Source: Pseudomonadota bacterium (lineage in GTDB: Bacteria; Pseudomonadota; Alphaproteobacteria; Reyranellales; Reyranellaceae). Taken from it: DNA of 12,830 nucleotides. The stretch spans positions 1-12,830 of the forward strand of contig JAEWIV010000261.1 of assembly GCA_023386865.1 (NCBI GenBank), given 5' to 3'. Of this stretch, positions 1 to 7,814 are shown in pieces. Position 1 is the stretch's first letter. Every line of letters begins with the position of its first letter. Under the pieces are notes generated by a model that had not been told where the DNA came from, made no database searches, and was given only the letters and a program-made list of their open reading frames with translations. The position numbers were made by a program, and so were the translations under genes.

Positions 1-367
1 CGATGATGTCGCCTTCGACGTCGTCATAGCCATGCGCCACCATGGCGCCGTGCAGGCCGAGCAGCAGGCCGTCGACCGGCATCGCCGCCTGGAGCTGGCC
101 GAGGATTTCGTCGCGCATGGCTTCGTAATCGGCGCGGTTGGTCGTGCCGGCCGGGCTGGCGGCAAAGCAGCTGCCCTCGATCAGCTCGAAGCCTTCCTGC
201 TCGGCCCGCTTGCGACCGACAAACAACGGCGCAGTGCACATGCGCGGCGCGTCTGCCGGATGCTCGCCCGGCCGCAGGAACACCGATTCGCGATAGTTCT
301 CGATGCTGGTCGGCAGCGGCGAGAAGGTGTTGGTCTCAGTGGCGAGCGTGGCGGTGAACAGGCGCAT
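1..367 (-). CDS. M81 family metallopeptidase (MlrC-like), N-terminal part only
   Basis: The reading frame starts at an ATG on the minus strand (365-367) and stays open to the left edge, giving 122 residues of the N-terminus. It begins MRLFTATLATETNTFSPLPT, the usual opening of the M81/microcystinase C (MlrC, DUF1485) family. The visible part ends in LHGAMVAHGYDDVEGDII, a strongly conserved stretch of the same family. A good ribosome site (AAGGAG, minus strand, positions 378-373) lies 5 nt before the ATG and supports this start. The family is a zinc-dependent peptidase first known from degradation of linearised microcystin. Most members are found in ordinary soil bacteria beside ABC importers and have unknown substrates. 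The C-terminal half lies outside the window, so completeness cannot be judged. It is divergent from the secreted-protein gene at 547. Confidence 0.87.
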   Translation of the reverse strand, partial: MRLFTATLATETNTFSPLPTSIENYRESVFLRPGEHPADAPRMCTAPLFVGRKRAEQEGFELIEGSCFAASPAGTTNRADYEAMRDEILGQLQAAMPVDGLLLGLHGAMVAHGYDDVEGDII

Positions 368-379
368 GGCTTCTCCTTC

Positions 380-401
380 CTCCCTTGCTGCGCAAGGAGA
401 G
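380..401. repeat. Short inverted repeat in the divergent intergenic region
   Basis: CTCCCTTGC (380-388) can pair with GCAAGGAGAG (392-401) around a TGC loop, with one bulged base. On the minus strand it sits immediately upstream of the ribosome site of the metallopeptidase gene. It could be a leader hairpin or a copy of a dispersed alphaproteobacterial hairpin repeat. I can see only one copy in this window. Confidence 0.45.
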
Positions 402-546
402 GGACGCCTTTTCCTACGGAACGACACCATGAGGCAACGGCTTGCGACGCCGGGCGGTCGGCGCCGGCGCGATTGCCCTATTCGCGCCACGCAAGGTTGA
501 GATTGTTGCGTTGCGGCTCAGCCGCGAGACGAAGAAACGGTAGACC

Positions 547-1830
547 ATGCTCGATCGCCTGCTGTCCGTTACCCTTGCCGGCTCTCTTGCCCTTACCTGC
601 TTTCCGGCCTTCGCTTACTACTCCAAGGATTCGTACGAAGGCGAGGTCACCTTCACCAGCATGGTCGAGATCGCCGAGGACGCGCCCGACTTCCTGCTGC
701 AACCCTCCTACATCAGCAGACAGCTCCTTTACCTCGCAGGCCCGCTTCAGGCCGCGCCCAAGAAGGCCGCCGCCAAGAACGACGCCAAGGTCGACGTTCT
801 CGGCAAGGATCGCGACAGCAAGACCGGCAAGCTCTACGTGCGCTACCGCTACACCGGCACGTTCGTTCTCGACGCCGGGCTTCAGGATGTCGTGAAGATC
901 CGTCTGCCCCTCAACCTGGACGAGGTGTGGGAGCGCTCGAGCGACAAGTGCTTCAGCTGGGGCGACAAGTATCGCATGGCCTATTTCTGGGCTCCGCTGA
1001 ACAAAGGCTGCGCGCTGGTCGACGGTGTCGACTATGTCACCTCGGACGGCACGATCGTCGAGAAGCGGGCCAACACCACCAGCACGATGCCTGGCTACGA
1101 GCGCCTGGCCAACGGCAACGGCGAAATCCGCATCGTGTTGACGTTCGGCGCCGACGACGACAAGAACGGCCAGTCTGCTCCGGACAAGAACCCCGACTAC
1201 AACGCCGCGAACTACCGCGACATCCGCAAGTTCCTGCTGAACCAGGGCTTTTCGGTGCGCACCCTCCCGGCTGACGAGCGTGCGCGCGAGTGCGGAAATA
1301 CCAGGCCGCTGGCGGCCTCGCCGGGCCATGTCGAGGAATTCGCGCGCCAGGATGGCGGGCGCAAGATCGTCGTCCGCCTGTTCTGGGGCATCACCAACAT
1401 CGGCGAGGACAGCGTCGCCTTCTTCTGCATGGCGAAGGAGGCTGCGGAACGCGGTTCCGTGTTCCTGTACGCGGGACATTCCCGCGTCGGCTTGCTGGAT
1501 CTCAACTATATGGGCGAGCAGATCGGCGCGCCCATCAGGATGAATCACGATCAGTACCAGATCTATGGATTCTTCGGCTGCTCGAGCTACAGCTACTACA
1601 ATCTCTCCTATTTCGCCGCGAAGGCCTCGAAGGCCGATCCGGAGGGCACGAGGAACGCAGACATCATCACCAACGGCATTACCGGCTCGTTCGGTTCGAT
1701 GACGGATTTCACCGTCAAGACGCTGTCCCCGATCTTCAATTGGTCGGCACGCGGCACCAAGGCGAGCTGGCAGCAGATCATGAACTCCTACTCGGAGAGA
1801 TTTCTGACCGGGGTCAACGGCGACGAATAG
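547..1830 (+). CDS. Secreted protein of unknown function, possible clan CD cysteine protease
   Basis: This 427-residue protein belongs to no family that I recognise by name. Residues 1-23 look like a Sec signal peptide: a short positive N-terminus, a hydrophobic core and an AFA cleavage site before YYSKD. The mature protein should therefore be exported. The C-terminal half reads like a caspase/gingipain fold. A hydrophobic strand ends in GHS (VFLYAGHS, His311), and 34 residues later a second strand ends in a Cys (YGFFGCSS, Cys345). That is the layout of the His/Cys dyad in clan CD peptidases (C25 gingipain, C11, C14). An earlier strand, EIRIVLTFGADDD (193-205), followed by a DIRKFL helix, fits the first strand of such a fold. 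Four other Cys residues are present in the mature part. The ribosome site is weak, but no better in-frame start exists. It is divergent from the metallopeptidase and lies 131 nt before the ABC operon. The gene is real with high confidence; the protease assignment is inference. Confidence 0.85.
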   Translation: MLDRLLSVTLAGSLALTCFPAFAYYSKDSYEGEVTFTSMVEIAEDAPDFLLQPSYISRQLLYLAGPLQAAPKKAAAKNDAKVDVLGKDRDSKTGKLYVRYRYTGTFVLDAGLQDVVKIRLPLNLDEVWERSSDKCFSWGDKYRMAYFWAPLNKGCALVDGVDYVTSDGTIVEKRANTTSTMPGYERLANGNGEIRIVLTFGADDDKNGQSAPDKNPDYNAANYRDIRKFLLNQGFSVRTLPADERARECGNTRPLAASPGHVEEFARQDGGRKIVVRLFWGITNIGEDSVAFFCMAKEAAERGSVFLYAGHSRVGLLDLNYMGEQIGAPIRMNHDQYQIYGFFGCSSYSYYNLSYFAAKASKADPEGTRNADIITNGITGSFGSMTDFTVKTLSPIFNWSARGTKASWQQIMNSYSERFLTGVNGDE

Positions 1831-1946
1831 TCGACCGGACAGCCGGGCGACGACTCCGCGCAGCAGCAGGACGTGGCGCGCCCAAAGCCGATGCGCTACG
1901 GTTACACAGGGAATGAAGACGAAGTCGGCGCTGAAGCCGCTATCGG

Positions 1947-1953
1947 GAGGAGT
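1947..1953 (+). promoter_or_regulatory. Ribosome binding site supporting the TTG start of the permease
   Basis: GGAGGAG is followed by 8 nt and then TTG at 1962. It is the strongest Shine-Dalgarno match in the area and decides the non-ATG start. Confidence 0.75.
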
Positions 1954-1961
1954 AGTTCGCG

Positions 1962-3722
1962 TTGACGGCGACGAGTGCTGAAGCCCTGCCGGCTGGCCGC
2001 GCAACCACGGACGTGCCGCGACGGTGGGCCGCCCCGCTGTGGGTCGGCGCGTTGCTCATCGTGCTGGCGTTCCTGGTGATCTATCCGCTCCTGATGCTGG
2101 TTTTCGGCGCGCTGAGCGATTCCAACCCGATCGTCGACGGGTTCGGCGCCTTCCGGCCGTCGGCGAAGCACTTCTTCGACGTGCTGGCCAACGAGAACGT
2201 CCATCTCGCCTTCTTCAACGCCATCGTTGCCTGCGGCGGCGGCACCATGCTTGCGGTGGTGATCGGGCTCGCCTTCTCCTGGATCGTCGTCCGCACCAAC
2301 ACGCCGTTCAAGGGCTTCATCGCCGGCGCCAGCATGATCCCGCTGTTCGTGCCGCCCCTGGTCGCCGGCGTCGCCTGGGGCATCCTGGGCTCGCCGAAGA
2401 CCGGCCTCTTGAACACCGTGCTCAAGTGGGTGGGGATCGACTTCCGCTTCGACTTCTATTCGATGAGCGGACTGATCATGGTGTTCGGCATCTACTACGC
2501 GCCGTACGTCTACATGTTCACCGCCTCGGCGCTGCGCAACATGGACCCGAGCCTCGAAGAGGCCTCCGAGGTGTCCGGCGCATCGGCCTTCACCACGCTC
2601 TTCACCGTCACCTTCCCGCTGATCGCGCCCGCGATCCTGGCGGGGTCGCTGCTCTCCTTCGTCGTCATGCTGGGCATCTACGGCGTCCCGGCCGCCCTCG
2701 GCGCTCCCGCCAACATCAGCGTCCTCACCACCTACATCTTCAAGCTCACCGCCTGGAGCCCGCCGCTCTACAACACCGCCGCCGCGGTCGCGATCCTGCT
2801 GATGGTGGTAACGGCGATCCTGGTGTGGGCGCAGCAGAAGGTGCTGTCGGGCAAGAGCTACGCCACGGTCGCCGGCAAGGCCTTCCGGCCGCGCGCCCTC
2901 AATCTCGGTTCATGGCGCTGGTTCACCTTCAGCCTGGCGCTGGTCTACCTGTTCGTCGTCGTGGTGTTGCCGACCTTGGCGCTGGTCGTCGCGGCGTTCC
3001 GCAGGTTCCTGTTCTTCAAGGATTTCGCGGCCCTGTTCGATTGGAAGCAGTACAGCTGGGTCCATTTCAACAGCGTGTTCGACAATCCGCTGACCATGCT
3101 GTCGATCTGGAACACGCTGAAGGTCGGCGTCATCACCGCCGTGGTCGGCGGCGCGCTGGCCTTCGCCATCGGCTACACGGTGAACCGCACCACCGTCGCC
3201 GGCCGCCGCTCGATCGACCTTCTGGCGACGCTGCCCGTCGCCATCCCGGGGCTGGTCGTGGGCGTCGCCTATCTGTGGGCGTGGATCGGCCTGCCGGGCG
3301 GGCTTTACGGCACCATCTGGATCCTCGCTCTGGCCTTCGTCGCCCGGTTCATGCCCGACACGGTGAAGGCGCTGTCGACCTCGTTCCTGCAGATCCACAA
3401 GGAACTCGAAGAGGCCGCCTGGATCTGCGGGCGCGGCCTTCTCGGCACCATCCGCACCGTCGTGCTGCCGCTCGCCAAGCCCGGCGTCGTGGCGTCGATG
3501 ACCTTGCTGTTCGTGCTGGCGATCCGCGAGCTCGGCTCGTCGCTGTTCCTCTACACCAGCGACACCACCGTGATGGCTGTGCTGCTGCTGGATTATTACG
3601 AGGGCGGTAACGTCGGAAAGACCGCGGCGTTCAGCTTGGTACAGACGGTGATCCTAGGGGTCCTGCTGGGGCTTACGACCTGGATCTCACGCGAGACGAC
3701 GCAGAACACGCGCTTCAACTGA
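1962..3722 (+). CDS. ABC transporter permease, two fused transmembrane domains (FbpB-like)
   Basis: This 586-residue inner-membrane protein carries two copies of the binding-protein-dependent permease domain (BPD_transp_1) in one chain. That is the arrangement of ferric-iron (FbpB/SfuB) and thiamine (ThiP) permeases. About twelve hydrophobic segments are seen, the first at about 25-50 and the second half starting near 320. Each half has an EAA loop for contact with the ATPase: LEEASEVSGASAF (198-210, followed by FPLIAP) and LEEAAWICGRG (482-492, followed by LPLAKP). The start is TTG at 1962, chosen because GGAGGAG (1947-1953) lies 8 nt upstream and no ATG is available near the first membrane segment. 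It is the first gene of a three-gene importer operon; the binding protein starts 29 nt after its stop. The family length and topology are normal. The substrate cannot be told from the permease. Confidence 0.95.
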   Translation: MTATSAEALPAGRATTDVPRRWAAPLWVGALLIVLAFLVIYPLLMLVFGALSDSNPIVDGFGAFRPSAKHFFDVLANENVHLAFFNAIVACGGGTMLAVVIGLAFSWIVVRTNTPFKGFIAGASMIPLFVPPLVAGVAWGILGSPKTGLLNTVLKWVGIDFRFDFYSMSGLIMVFGIYYAPYVYMFTASALRNMDPSLEEASEVSGASAFTTLFTVTFPLIAPAILAGSLLSFVVMLGIYGVPAALGAPANISVLTTYIFKLTAWSPPLYNTAAAVAILLMVVTAILVWAQQKVLSGKSYATVAGKAFRPRALNLGSWRWFTFSLALVYLFVVVVLPTLALVVAAFRRFLFFKDFAALFDWKQYSWVHFNSVFDNPLTMLSIWNTLKVGVITAVVGGALAFAIGYTVNRTTVAGRRSIDLLATLPVAIPGLVVGVAYLWAWIGLPGGLYGTIWILALAFVARFMPDTVKALSTSFLQIHKELEEAAWICGRGLLGTIRTVVLPLAKPGVVASMTLLFVLAIRELGSSLFLYTSDTTVMAVLLLDYYEGGNVGKTAAFSLVQTVILGVLLGLTTWISRETTQNTRFN

Positions 3723-3751
3723 ACGACAGACCTTTGGAGGGAAAGCAACCG

Positions 3752-4789
3752 ATGAAAAGACGTACGTTCACCAAGACAGCCGTGCTCGGCACCGCCGGCA
3801 TCATGACTGCCGGCCTGCCGGCCATGGCGCAGCAGGAGAAGTTCGGCACCAAGGAGGAGATCGCCGCCGCCGAGAAGGAAGGTGGCCTCACCTACTACAC
3901 CGCGAACTTCGCCGAGACCGAGCAGGAGGTCATCAAGGAGTTCAACAAGACCTTCCCCAAGATCAAGGTGGCGATGGTGCGCGCGCCGGGTGGCCAGCTC
4001 ATCACCCGCATCAAGACCGAAGCGGCGGCCGGCAAGCTCGGCGCCGACGTCGTCAACCATTCCGATCGCGGCCTGATGCTGGAGCTGCAGGACCTGTTCC
4101 AGGACTACAAGCCGCCCAACGCCGCCGATTATCGGCCCGATGCGCTGGTCTCGCCCAAGCTGTGGCCGGGCGTCACCCTGGGCTGGGCGATCGCCTACAA
4201 CACCCAGCTGGTGAAGACCGCGCCCAAGACCTGGAAGGACCTGACGAACGCCGAATACAAGAACAAGCAGATCGGCCAGGTGGTCGGGCCGTCGGGCGGC
4301 ACGACCTGGACCCGCATCATGTTCGAGCGCCAGGTGCTGGGCGAGGACTATTGGCAGAAGCAGGCGGCGCTGGGCATCGCCCTCTACCCGTCCGGCGCGC
4401 CGCTTTCCGACGCGCTGGTGCGCGGCGAGGTCTCGATCGCGCCCCTGCTCTACAACATCATCTACACCAAGATCGTGGAAGGCGCGCCGGCCGAGGCGAT
4501 CTTCGCGCCCGAAGGCGTGCCGATCATCCCCTATGCCGACGGCATCACCAAGACGTCGAAGAGCCCGAACGCCGCCAGGCTCTTCATGAACTGGCGCCTC
4601 AGCAAGGAAGGCCAGTCGTTCCAGATCGCCAAGCTCGGCAACATCACCTCGATGAAGGAGCCGCCCGCCTTCCCGAAGGGCTGGGACCCCAAGGTGATCA
4701 AGGTGTGGGTGCCGAACTTCGAGCAGTTCGAGAAGCTGCGCGAGCCCTGGCTCAACGAGTGGAACAAGACCTACAACTACCGGCAATGA
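3752..4789 (+). CDS. ABC transporter substrate-binding protein, Tat-type signal
   Basis: This 345-residue periplasmic binding protein belongs to the family 1 / Fe(3+)-binding-like (SBP_bac_6/8) group. I start it at ATG 3752 because GGAGGG (3736-3741) lies 10 nt before it. A TTG 18 nt upstream in the same frame overlaps that ribosome site and is unlikely to be used. The N-terminus MKRRTFTKTAVLG has the RRxFxK pattern of a Tat signal. A hydrophobic core follows, with AMA cleavage after residue 26, so the protein may be exported folded. The mature protein opens with the TYYTA-like strand of this family and contains GWAIAYNTQ, SGGTTWTR and a C-terminal NEWNKTYNYRQ. Its stop overlaps the start of the ATPase (ATGA), so the two are translationally coupled. 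The gene order permease-binding protein-ATPase differs from the usual binding-protein-first order. The ligand could be iron chelate, thiamine-like compounds, polyamines or another small organic molecule. Confidence 0.94.
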   Translation: MKRRTFTKTAVLGTAGIMTAGLPAMAQQEKFGTKEEIAAAEKEGGLTYYTANFAETEQEVIKEFNKTFPKIKVAMVRAPGGQLITRIKTEAAAGKLGADVVNHSDRGLMLELQDLFQDYKPPNAADYRPDALVSPKLWPGVTLGWAIAYNTQLVKTAPKTWKDLTNAEYKNKQIGQVVGPSGGTTWTRIMFERQVLGEDYWQKQAALGIALYPSGAPLSDALVRGEVSIAPLLYNIIYTKIVEGAPAEAIFAPEGVPIIPYADGITKTSKSPNAARLFMNWRLSKEGQSFQIAKLGNITSMKEPPAFPKGWDPKVIKVWVPNFEQFEKLREPWLNEWNKTYNYRQ

Positions 4790-5886
4790 CGAGCGCACTT
4801 CACATCGAGGACCTGGTCAAGCAGTTCGCGACGGGCAAGCCCGCCGTGGACGGCGTCAGTTTCGACGTTCCGGCGGGCGAGATCGTGGTGTTGCTGGGCC
4901 CCTCGGGCTGCGGCAAGACCACGACCCTGCGGTGCGTGGCCGGTCTGGAACATCCGACGGGCGGTCGCATCTCGATCGGCGACCGCGTCGTCTCCGAGCC
5001 GCAACGCGGGCTCTTGGTCAGCCCACGCGAGCGCGACATCGGCATGGTCTTCCAGTCCTATGCCGTGTGGCCGCACATGACGGTGCGCCAGAACGTGGCC
5101 TATCCCTTGAAGCACCGGCGCAACGCCAGCGGTGGCGACATCAACACCAAGGTCAACGAGACCTTGGCGCTGGTCGGACTCGGCGACTATGCCGAGCGGC
5201 CGGTGACGTCGCTGTCGGGCGGTCAGATGCAGCGTGTGGCGCTGGCCCGAAGCCTGGTCTACCGGCCGCAGCTCCTGTTGCTCGACGAGCCGCTGTCGAA
5301 CCTCGACGCCAAGCTGCGCATTCGCCTGCGTGACGAGTTGCGCCGCATCCTGAAGCAGACCGGCATGACCGGGCTCTACGTCACCCACGACCAGGCCGAG
5401 GCCGTGGTGCTGGGCGATCGCATCGGCGTCATGAAGGACGGCAAGCTCCTGCAGATGGCCGCCCCTGCCGAGATCTACAATCGTCCGGCCGACCATTTCG
5501 TCGCCAACTTCACGGGCGCGTCCAACGTGCTTTTGGGCAAGGTGCTGGCGCGCAGCGGCGAGAAGGCCACGATCGATCTCGGCGCCGCCGGACGCATGGA
5601 GGCCTGGACGCCCCAGCCGCTCGCCGCCGGCGACAAGGCGCGCGTGGCGCTGCGTGCGGAGAATATCCGTCTCGGCGAGCGCGGGCCGGCCAACGTCTTC
5701 TCCGCGCGCGTCATCGAGCGGCGCTACCAGGGCATGCAGACGCTCTACGACGTCGAACTGGGCGGCCAGCGCCTGGAAGCGCTCGAGCTCGGCACGGCGG
5801 CGCGCCATCAGGACGGCGAGATTGCCGTCACCCTGCCGCCGGACACCTGCTGGGCCTATCGTGACGAGGGCACCATCGCGGATTGA
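4786..5886 (+). CDS. ABC transporter ATP-binding protein (FbpC/PotA-like)
   Basis: This 366-residue ATPase energises the importer formed with the two preceding genes. All catalytic motifs are intact: Walker A GPSGCGKTT (38-46), Q-loop Gln90 in GMVFQSY, signature LSGGQMQR (143-150), Walker B LLLLDEP (163-169), D-loop SNLD (171-174) and H-loop His201 in YVTHD. Residues from about 240 to 366 form a TOBE-type C-terminal regulatory domain, typical of the CUT1/FbpC/PotA subfamilies. The start is the ATG at 4786 that overlaps the binding-protein stop. The frame is open for a further 624 nt upstream, but that part lies inside the binding-protein gene and is not coding. There is no ribosome site of its own, as expected for coupling. 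The length is normal for the family. The chain is missing nothing visible and should be functional. Confidence 0.96.
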   Translation: MTSALHIEDLVKQFATGKPAVDGVSFDVPAGEIVVLLGPSGCGKTTTLRCVAGLEHPTGGRISIGDRVVSEPQRGLLVSPRERDIGMVFQSYAVWPHMTVRQNVAYPLKHRRNASGGDINTKVNETLALVGLGDYAERPVTSLSGGQMQRVALARSLVYRPQLLLLDEPLSNLDAKLRIRLRDELRRILKQTGMTGLYVTHDQAEAVVLGDRIGVMKDGKLLQMAAPAEIYNRPADHFVANFTGASNVLLGKVLARSGEKATIDLGAAGRMEAWTPQPLAAGDKARVALRAENIRLGERGPANVFSARVIERRYQGMQTLYDVELGGQRLEALELGTAARHQDGEIAVTLPPDTCWAYRDEGTIAD

Positions 5887-5910
5887 TCGGGAGCGCGCCT
5901 CCCCTTCCCT

Positions 5911-5985
5911 GTCATCCTGAGCGTAGCGAAGGATCTCATGCCGATTGCAGGCTGCGATGAGGTCCTTCGCGTCGCTCAGGACGAC
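5911..5985. repeat. Large imperfect inverted repeat (REP-like intergenic element or terminator)
   Basis: The arms at 5911-5937 (starting GTCATCCTGAGCGTAGCGAA) and 5959-5985 (ending TCGCTCAGGACGAC) are reverse complements at 23 of 27 positions, with a 21-nt loop. It begins 25 nt after the ATPase stop. The core words GTCATCCTGAGCG and CGAAGGATCT are, to my knowledge, typical of dispersed palindromic repeats in many bacterial genomes. It may also end transcription of the importer operon. No long T-run follows, so simple intrinsic termination is uncertain. Confidence 0.75.
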
Positions 5986-6076
5986 GACAAAATTCAAATC
6001 AGCCGGCGGATAACGCCGCCCGCCTTCGCAGTCCTACGGTCGAGGTGTCTGAAACACCAATCCGAAGGATCCCACC

Positions 6077-6526
6077 ATGTCGAAGGAACAGGACAACAAG
6101 GCCATCGTCGGACGCTGGTTCACCGAGTTCTGGGGCAATCCCTGGAATCCAACCGTCGTGGACGAGCTCGCCGCGCCCGACATCCTGCTGAAATACTCGC
6201 TGCACGCGCCGCGCCGTGGCCGCGAAGACGTGAAGGACTTCATGGTCGGCTTCCGCGAAGCCTTTCCCGACCTGGAGTTCGGCGGCGCCGCGGACCTGAT
6301 TGCCGAAGGCGACTACGTGGTCGGCCAATGGAAAGGCGGCGGCACGCACACCGGCCCGGCCTTCAGCGACTTCCTGATCGGCTCGCTGCCTGCCAGGTCC
6401 GGCCGCAAGATGCACTTCACCGGAACGACGGTGCTTCGCATCGAGAACGGCAAGGTCAGGGAGGAGATCGGCCTCGACGACGGCGTGACCGCGCTGCAGC
6501 AGCTCGGCATCCTGAAGGCCGCCTAG
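6077..6526 (+). CDS. SnoaL-like (NTF2-fold) ester cyclase family protein
   Basis: This 149-residue cytoplasmic protein has the features of the SnoaL-like / ester cyclase family. An N-terminal helix ends in RWFTEFW, followed by VDELAAPDI with a YSLHAPRRGRE loop. Then come the DFMVGFREAFPDLEF helix and the alternating strands LIAEGDYVVGQW, MHFTGTTVLRIENGKV and REEIGLDD. A C-terminal LQQLGIL helix completes the fold. Members include polyketide cyclases, hydrolases and many small-molecule binding proteins of unknown activity. The specific reaction cannot be assigned here. The start has GAAGGA (6064-6069) 7 nt upstream. It lies 190 nt after the ATPase, beyond the palindromic element, so it probably has its own transcript or depends on read-through. 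It converges on the PLP enzyme with a gap of only 27 nt. Confidence 0.9.
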   Translation: MSKEQDNKAIVGRWFTEFWGNPWNPTVVDELAAPDILLKYSLHAPRRGREDVKDFMVGFREAFPDLEFGGAADLIAEGDYVVGQWKGGGTHTGPAFSDFLIGSLPARSGRKMHFTGTTVLRIENGKVREEIGLDDGVTALQQLGILKAA

Positions 6527-6528
6527 GC

Positions 6529-6548
6529 CATATTCCGGACGGAATGTG
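6529..6548. terminator. Small hairpin between convergent genes
   Basis: CATATTCC can pair with GGAATGTG (one G-T wobble) around a GGAC loop, filling most of the 27-nt gap between the stop codons at 6526 and 6554. The position suggests a shared transcription end. The stem is short and no T-run follows. Confidence 0.35.
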
Positions 6549-6553
6549 CCCGG

Positions 6554-7729
6554 TCACAGAACGGCACGAAGCGCCGCGGCGAGCGGCGCATCGTGCTCGG
6601 GCAGCAGGACCTGAGGATCGAGGGTGAGCACGCCGCGCGCGGCGTGCCGCTCCGACAGATGAACCGGCGGGTCGCCGCCCTGCAGGCGTGCGCTGACGGC
6701 AAGCGCCTGCGGCACGGCGATCTCCAGCACCGGCACACGGCCGGTGACGGACGCCGGCACCAGCGTCACCTTGTGGCCGTTGAGCTCGGTGGCGATCGCC
6801 TTCAGTCGCGTCTCGAGCCGGGCGTTGTCGGCTGCATCGTCGGCCTTCATGAAGCGGTCGAGCGCGGTCAGCAGGCCGACGATCTCCTCCTTGCCCGCCT
6901 TGAAGCCGCGGCCAATGCCATGATGCGGCACGCCGCGCAGGTTGGCGCGATCGACCAGCCTGGGGGGCGTCCAGGTCTCGGGCGCCACGTCCATGTCGAG
7001 CTGCTGCAGCAGCGCCGACGCCACGAGGTCGCGCCGCCCGGCCAGGATGCCGGAGGCCTGCGGCCCGCCCAGCGCCTTGCCGCCGGAGAAGGCCACGAGA
7101 TCGGCTCCCATGGCGATGAAGCGCCTGAGGTTGCCCTTGGGCGGCAATTGGGCCGCTGCATCGACGATCAACGGGATGCCGGCGGCACGGCAGGCGGCAA
7201 CGGCCGTCGGCAGATCAGGAAGACTCGTGGCGTTGACCGAAAAGGCCATGGCCACCACCGAGGGCGACAGCGCCGCCTCGATCTCCCACGCTTCCAGCCC
7301 GCGCACGCCGGCGCCGGTGCCTCGGTCGTTGTGGCCGATGTCGATCAGCCGGGCGCCTGACGCGGCCAGCGCATGGGCATAGCCCGTGCGGTGCGTGCGG
7401 GGGATCAGGATGTCGCGCGGGAAGGCGTCGGCATGCGGCAGGGCCGCCATCTTCGCCACGTCCCAGCGCGCGATCGACGCGGCCGCGGCCAGCGTCAACG
7501 CGGCGGCGGCGCCGGTCGTGACGAGGCCCGCCTCGGCACCCGTTGCCTCGGCGATGCGTGCGCTCGCGGCATCCTGCAGTTCACCGATGTCGACCGACCC
7601 GCGCGAGGCGGCGGCCATGGCCTCGACGACTTCCGGAGCCATCACCGCACCGCCCAGCCGCGTCAGCGCGCCGGCGGCGTTGATGCGGCGGCGGATGCCC
7701 AGGGACAGGTAGGGATCGTGCTCGTTCAT
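6554..7729 (-). CDS. SelA/DgaE-like PLP-dependent enzyme
   Basis: This 391-residue protein belongs to the fold-type I PLP family that includes selenocysteine synthase SelA and D-glucosaminate-6-phosphate ammonia-lyase DgaE. The N-terminus INAAGALTRLGGAVM (16-30) and ASRGSVDIGELQ are family hallmarks. TTGAAAALTLA (71-81) forms the phosphate-binding turn. Asp190 in IVDAAAQLPP should pair with the cofactor ring nitrogen. Lys218 in SGGKALGGPQASG is the expected Schiff-base lysine. At 391 residues it is shorter than true SelA (about 460) and lacks context of selenocysteine use (no selB or tRNA-Sec here). An ammonia-lyase or aminotransferase-like activity on a small amino compound is therefore more likely. 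The start at 7727-7729 has only a weak ribosome site. It is divergent, by 85 nt, from the 92-residue ORF that opens the protease/ATP-grasp cluster. Confidence 0.92.
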   Translation of the reverse strand: MNEHDPYLSLGIRRRINAAGALTRLGGAVMAPEVVEAMAAASRGSVDIGELQDAASARIAEATGAEAGLVTTGAAAALTLAAAASIARWDVAKMAALPHADAFPRDILIPRTHRTGYAHALAASGARLIDIGHNDRGTGAGVRGLEAWEIEAALSPSVVAMAFSVNATSLPDLPTAVAACRAAGIPLIVDAAAQLPPKGNLRRFIAMGADLVAFSGGKALGGPQASGILAGRRDLVASALLQQLDMDVAPETWTPPRLVDRANLRGVPHHGIGRGFKAGKEEIVGLLTALDRFMKADDAADNARLETRLKAIATELNGHKVTLVPASVTGRVPVLEIAVPQALAVSARLQGGDPPVHLSERHAARGVLTLDPQVLLPEHDAPLAAALRAVL

Positions 7730-7814
7730 CTGGCGATTCTTATCGATCGCTTTTCAGATTCCAATTGCGAATTCAACCCTGATCTGCGTCAGCTGTCCTT
7801 GGAGCAACGAGGGC

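Noticed and set aside
32..895. Plus-strand open frame of 287 codons over the metallopeptidase and the start of the secreted protein
   Set aside because: The minus-strand translation of 1-367 gives clear M81 family sequence, and the rest overlaps a better gene in another frame. The product is low-complexity and Arg/Pro-rich.
478..2004. Long minus-strand open frame of 508 codons opposite the secreted-protein gene
   Set aside because: The plus-strand protein has a signal peptide and plausible motifs. The antisense product is Arg/Ala/Val-rich with no recognisable domain, as expected from high-GC shadow frames.
4162..4785. In-frame upstream extension of the ABC ATPase
   Set aside because: This part overlaps the well-supported binding-protein gene and translates to Arg/Gly-rich nonsense. 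ATPase homology begins just after the ATG at 4786.
3596..4798. Minus-strand open frame of 400 codons opposite the binding protein
   Set aside because: The plus strand encodes an unmistakable binding protein with a Tat signal. The antisense product is shadow sequence.
6593..7360. Plus-strand open frame of 255 codons opposite the PLP enzyme
   Set aside because: The minus strand has intact PLP-binding motifs. The plus-strand product is Arg/Gly/His-rich without family features.
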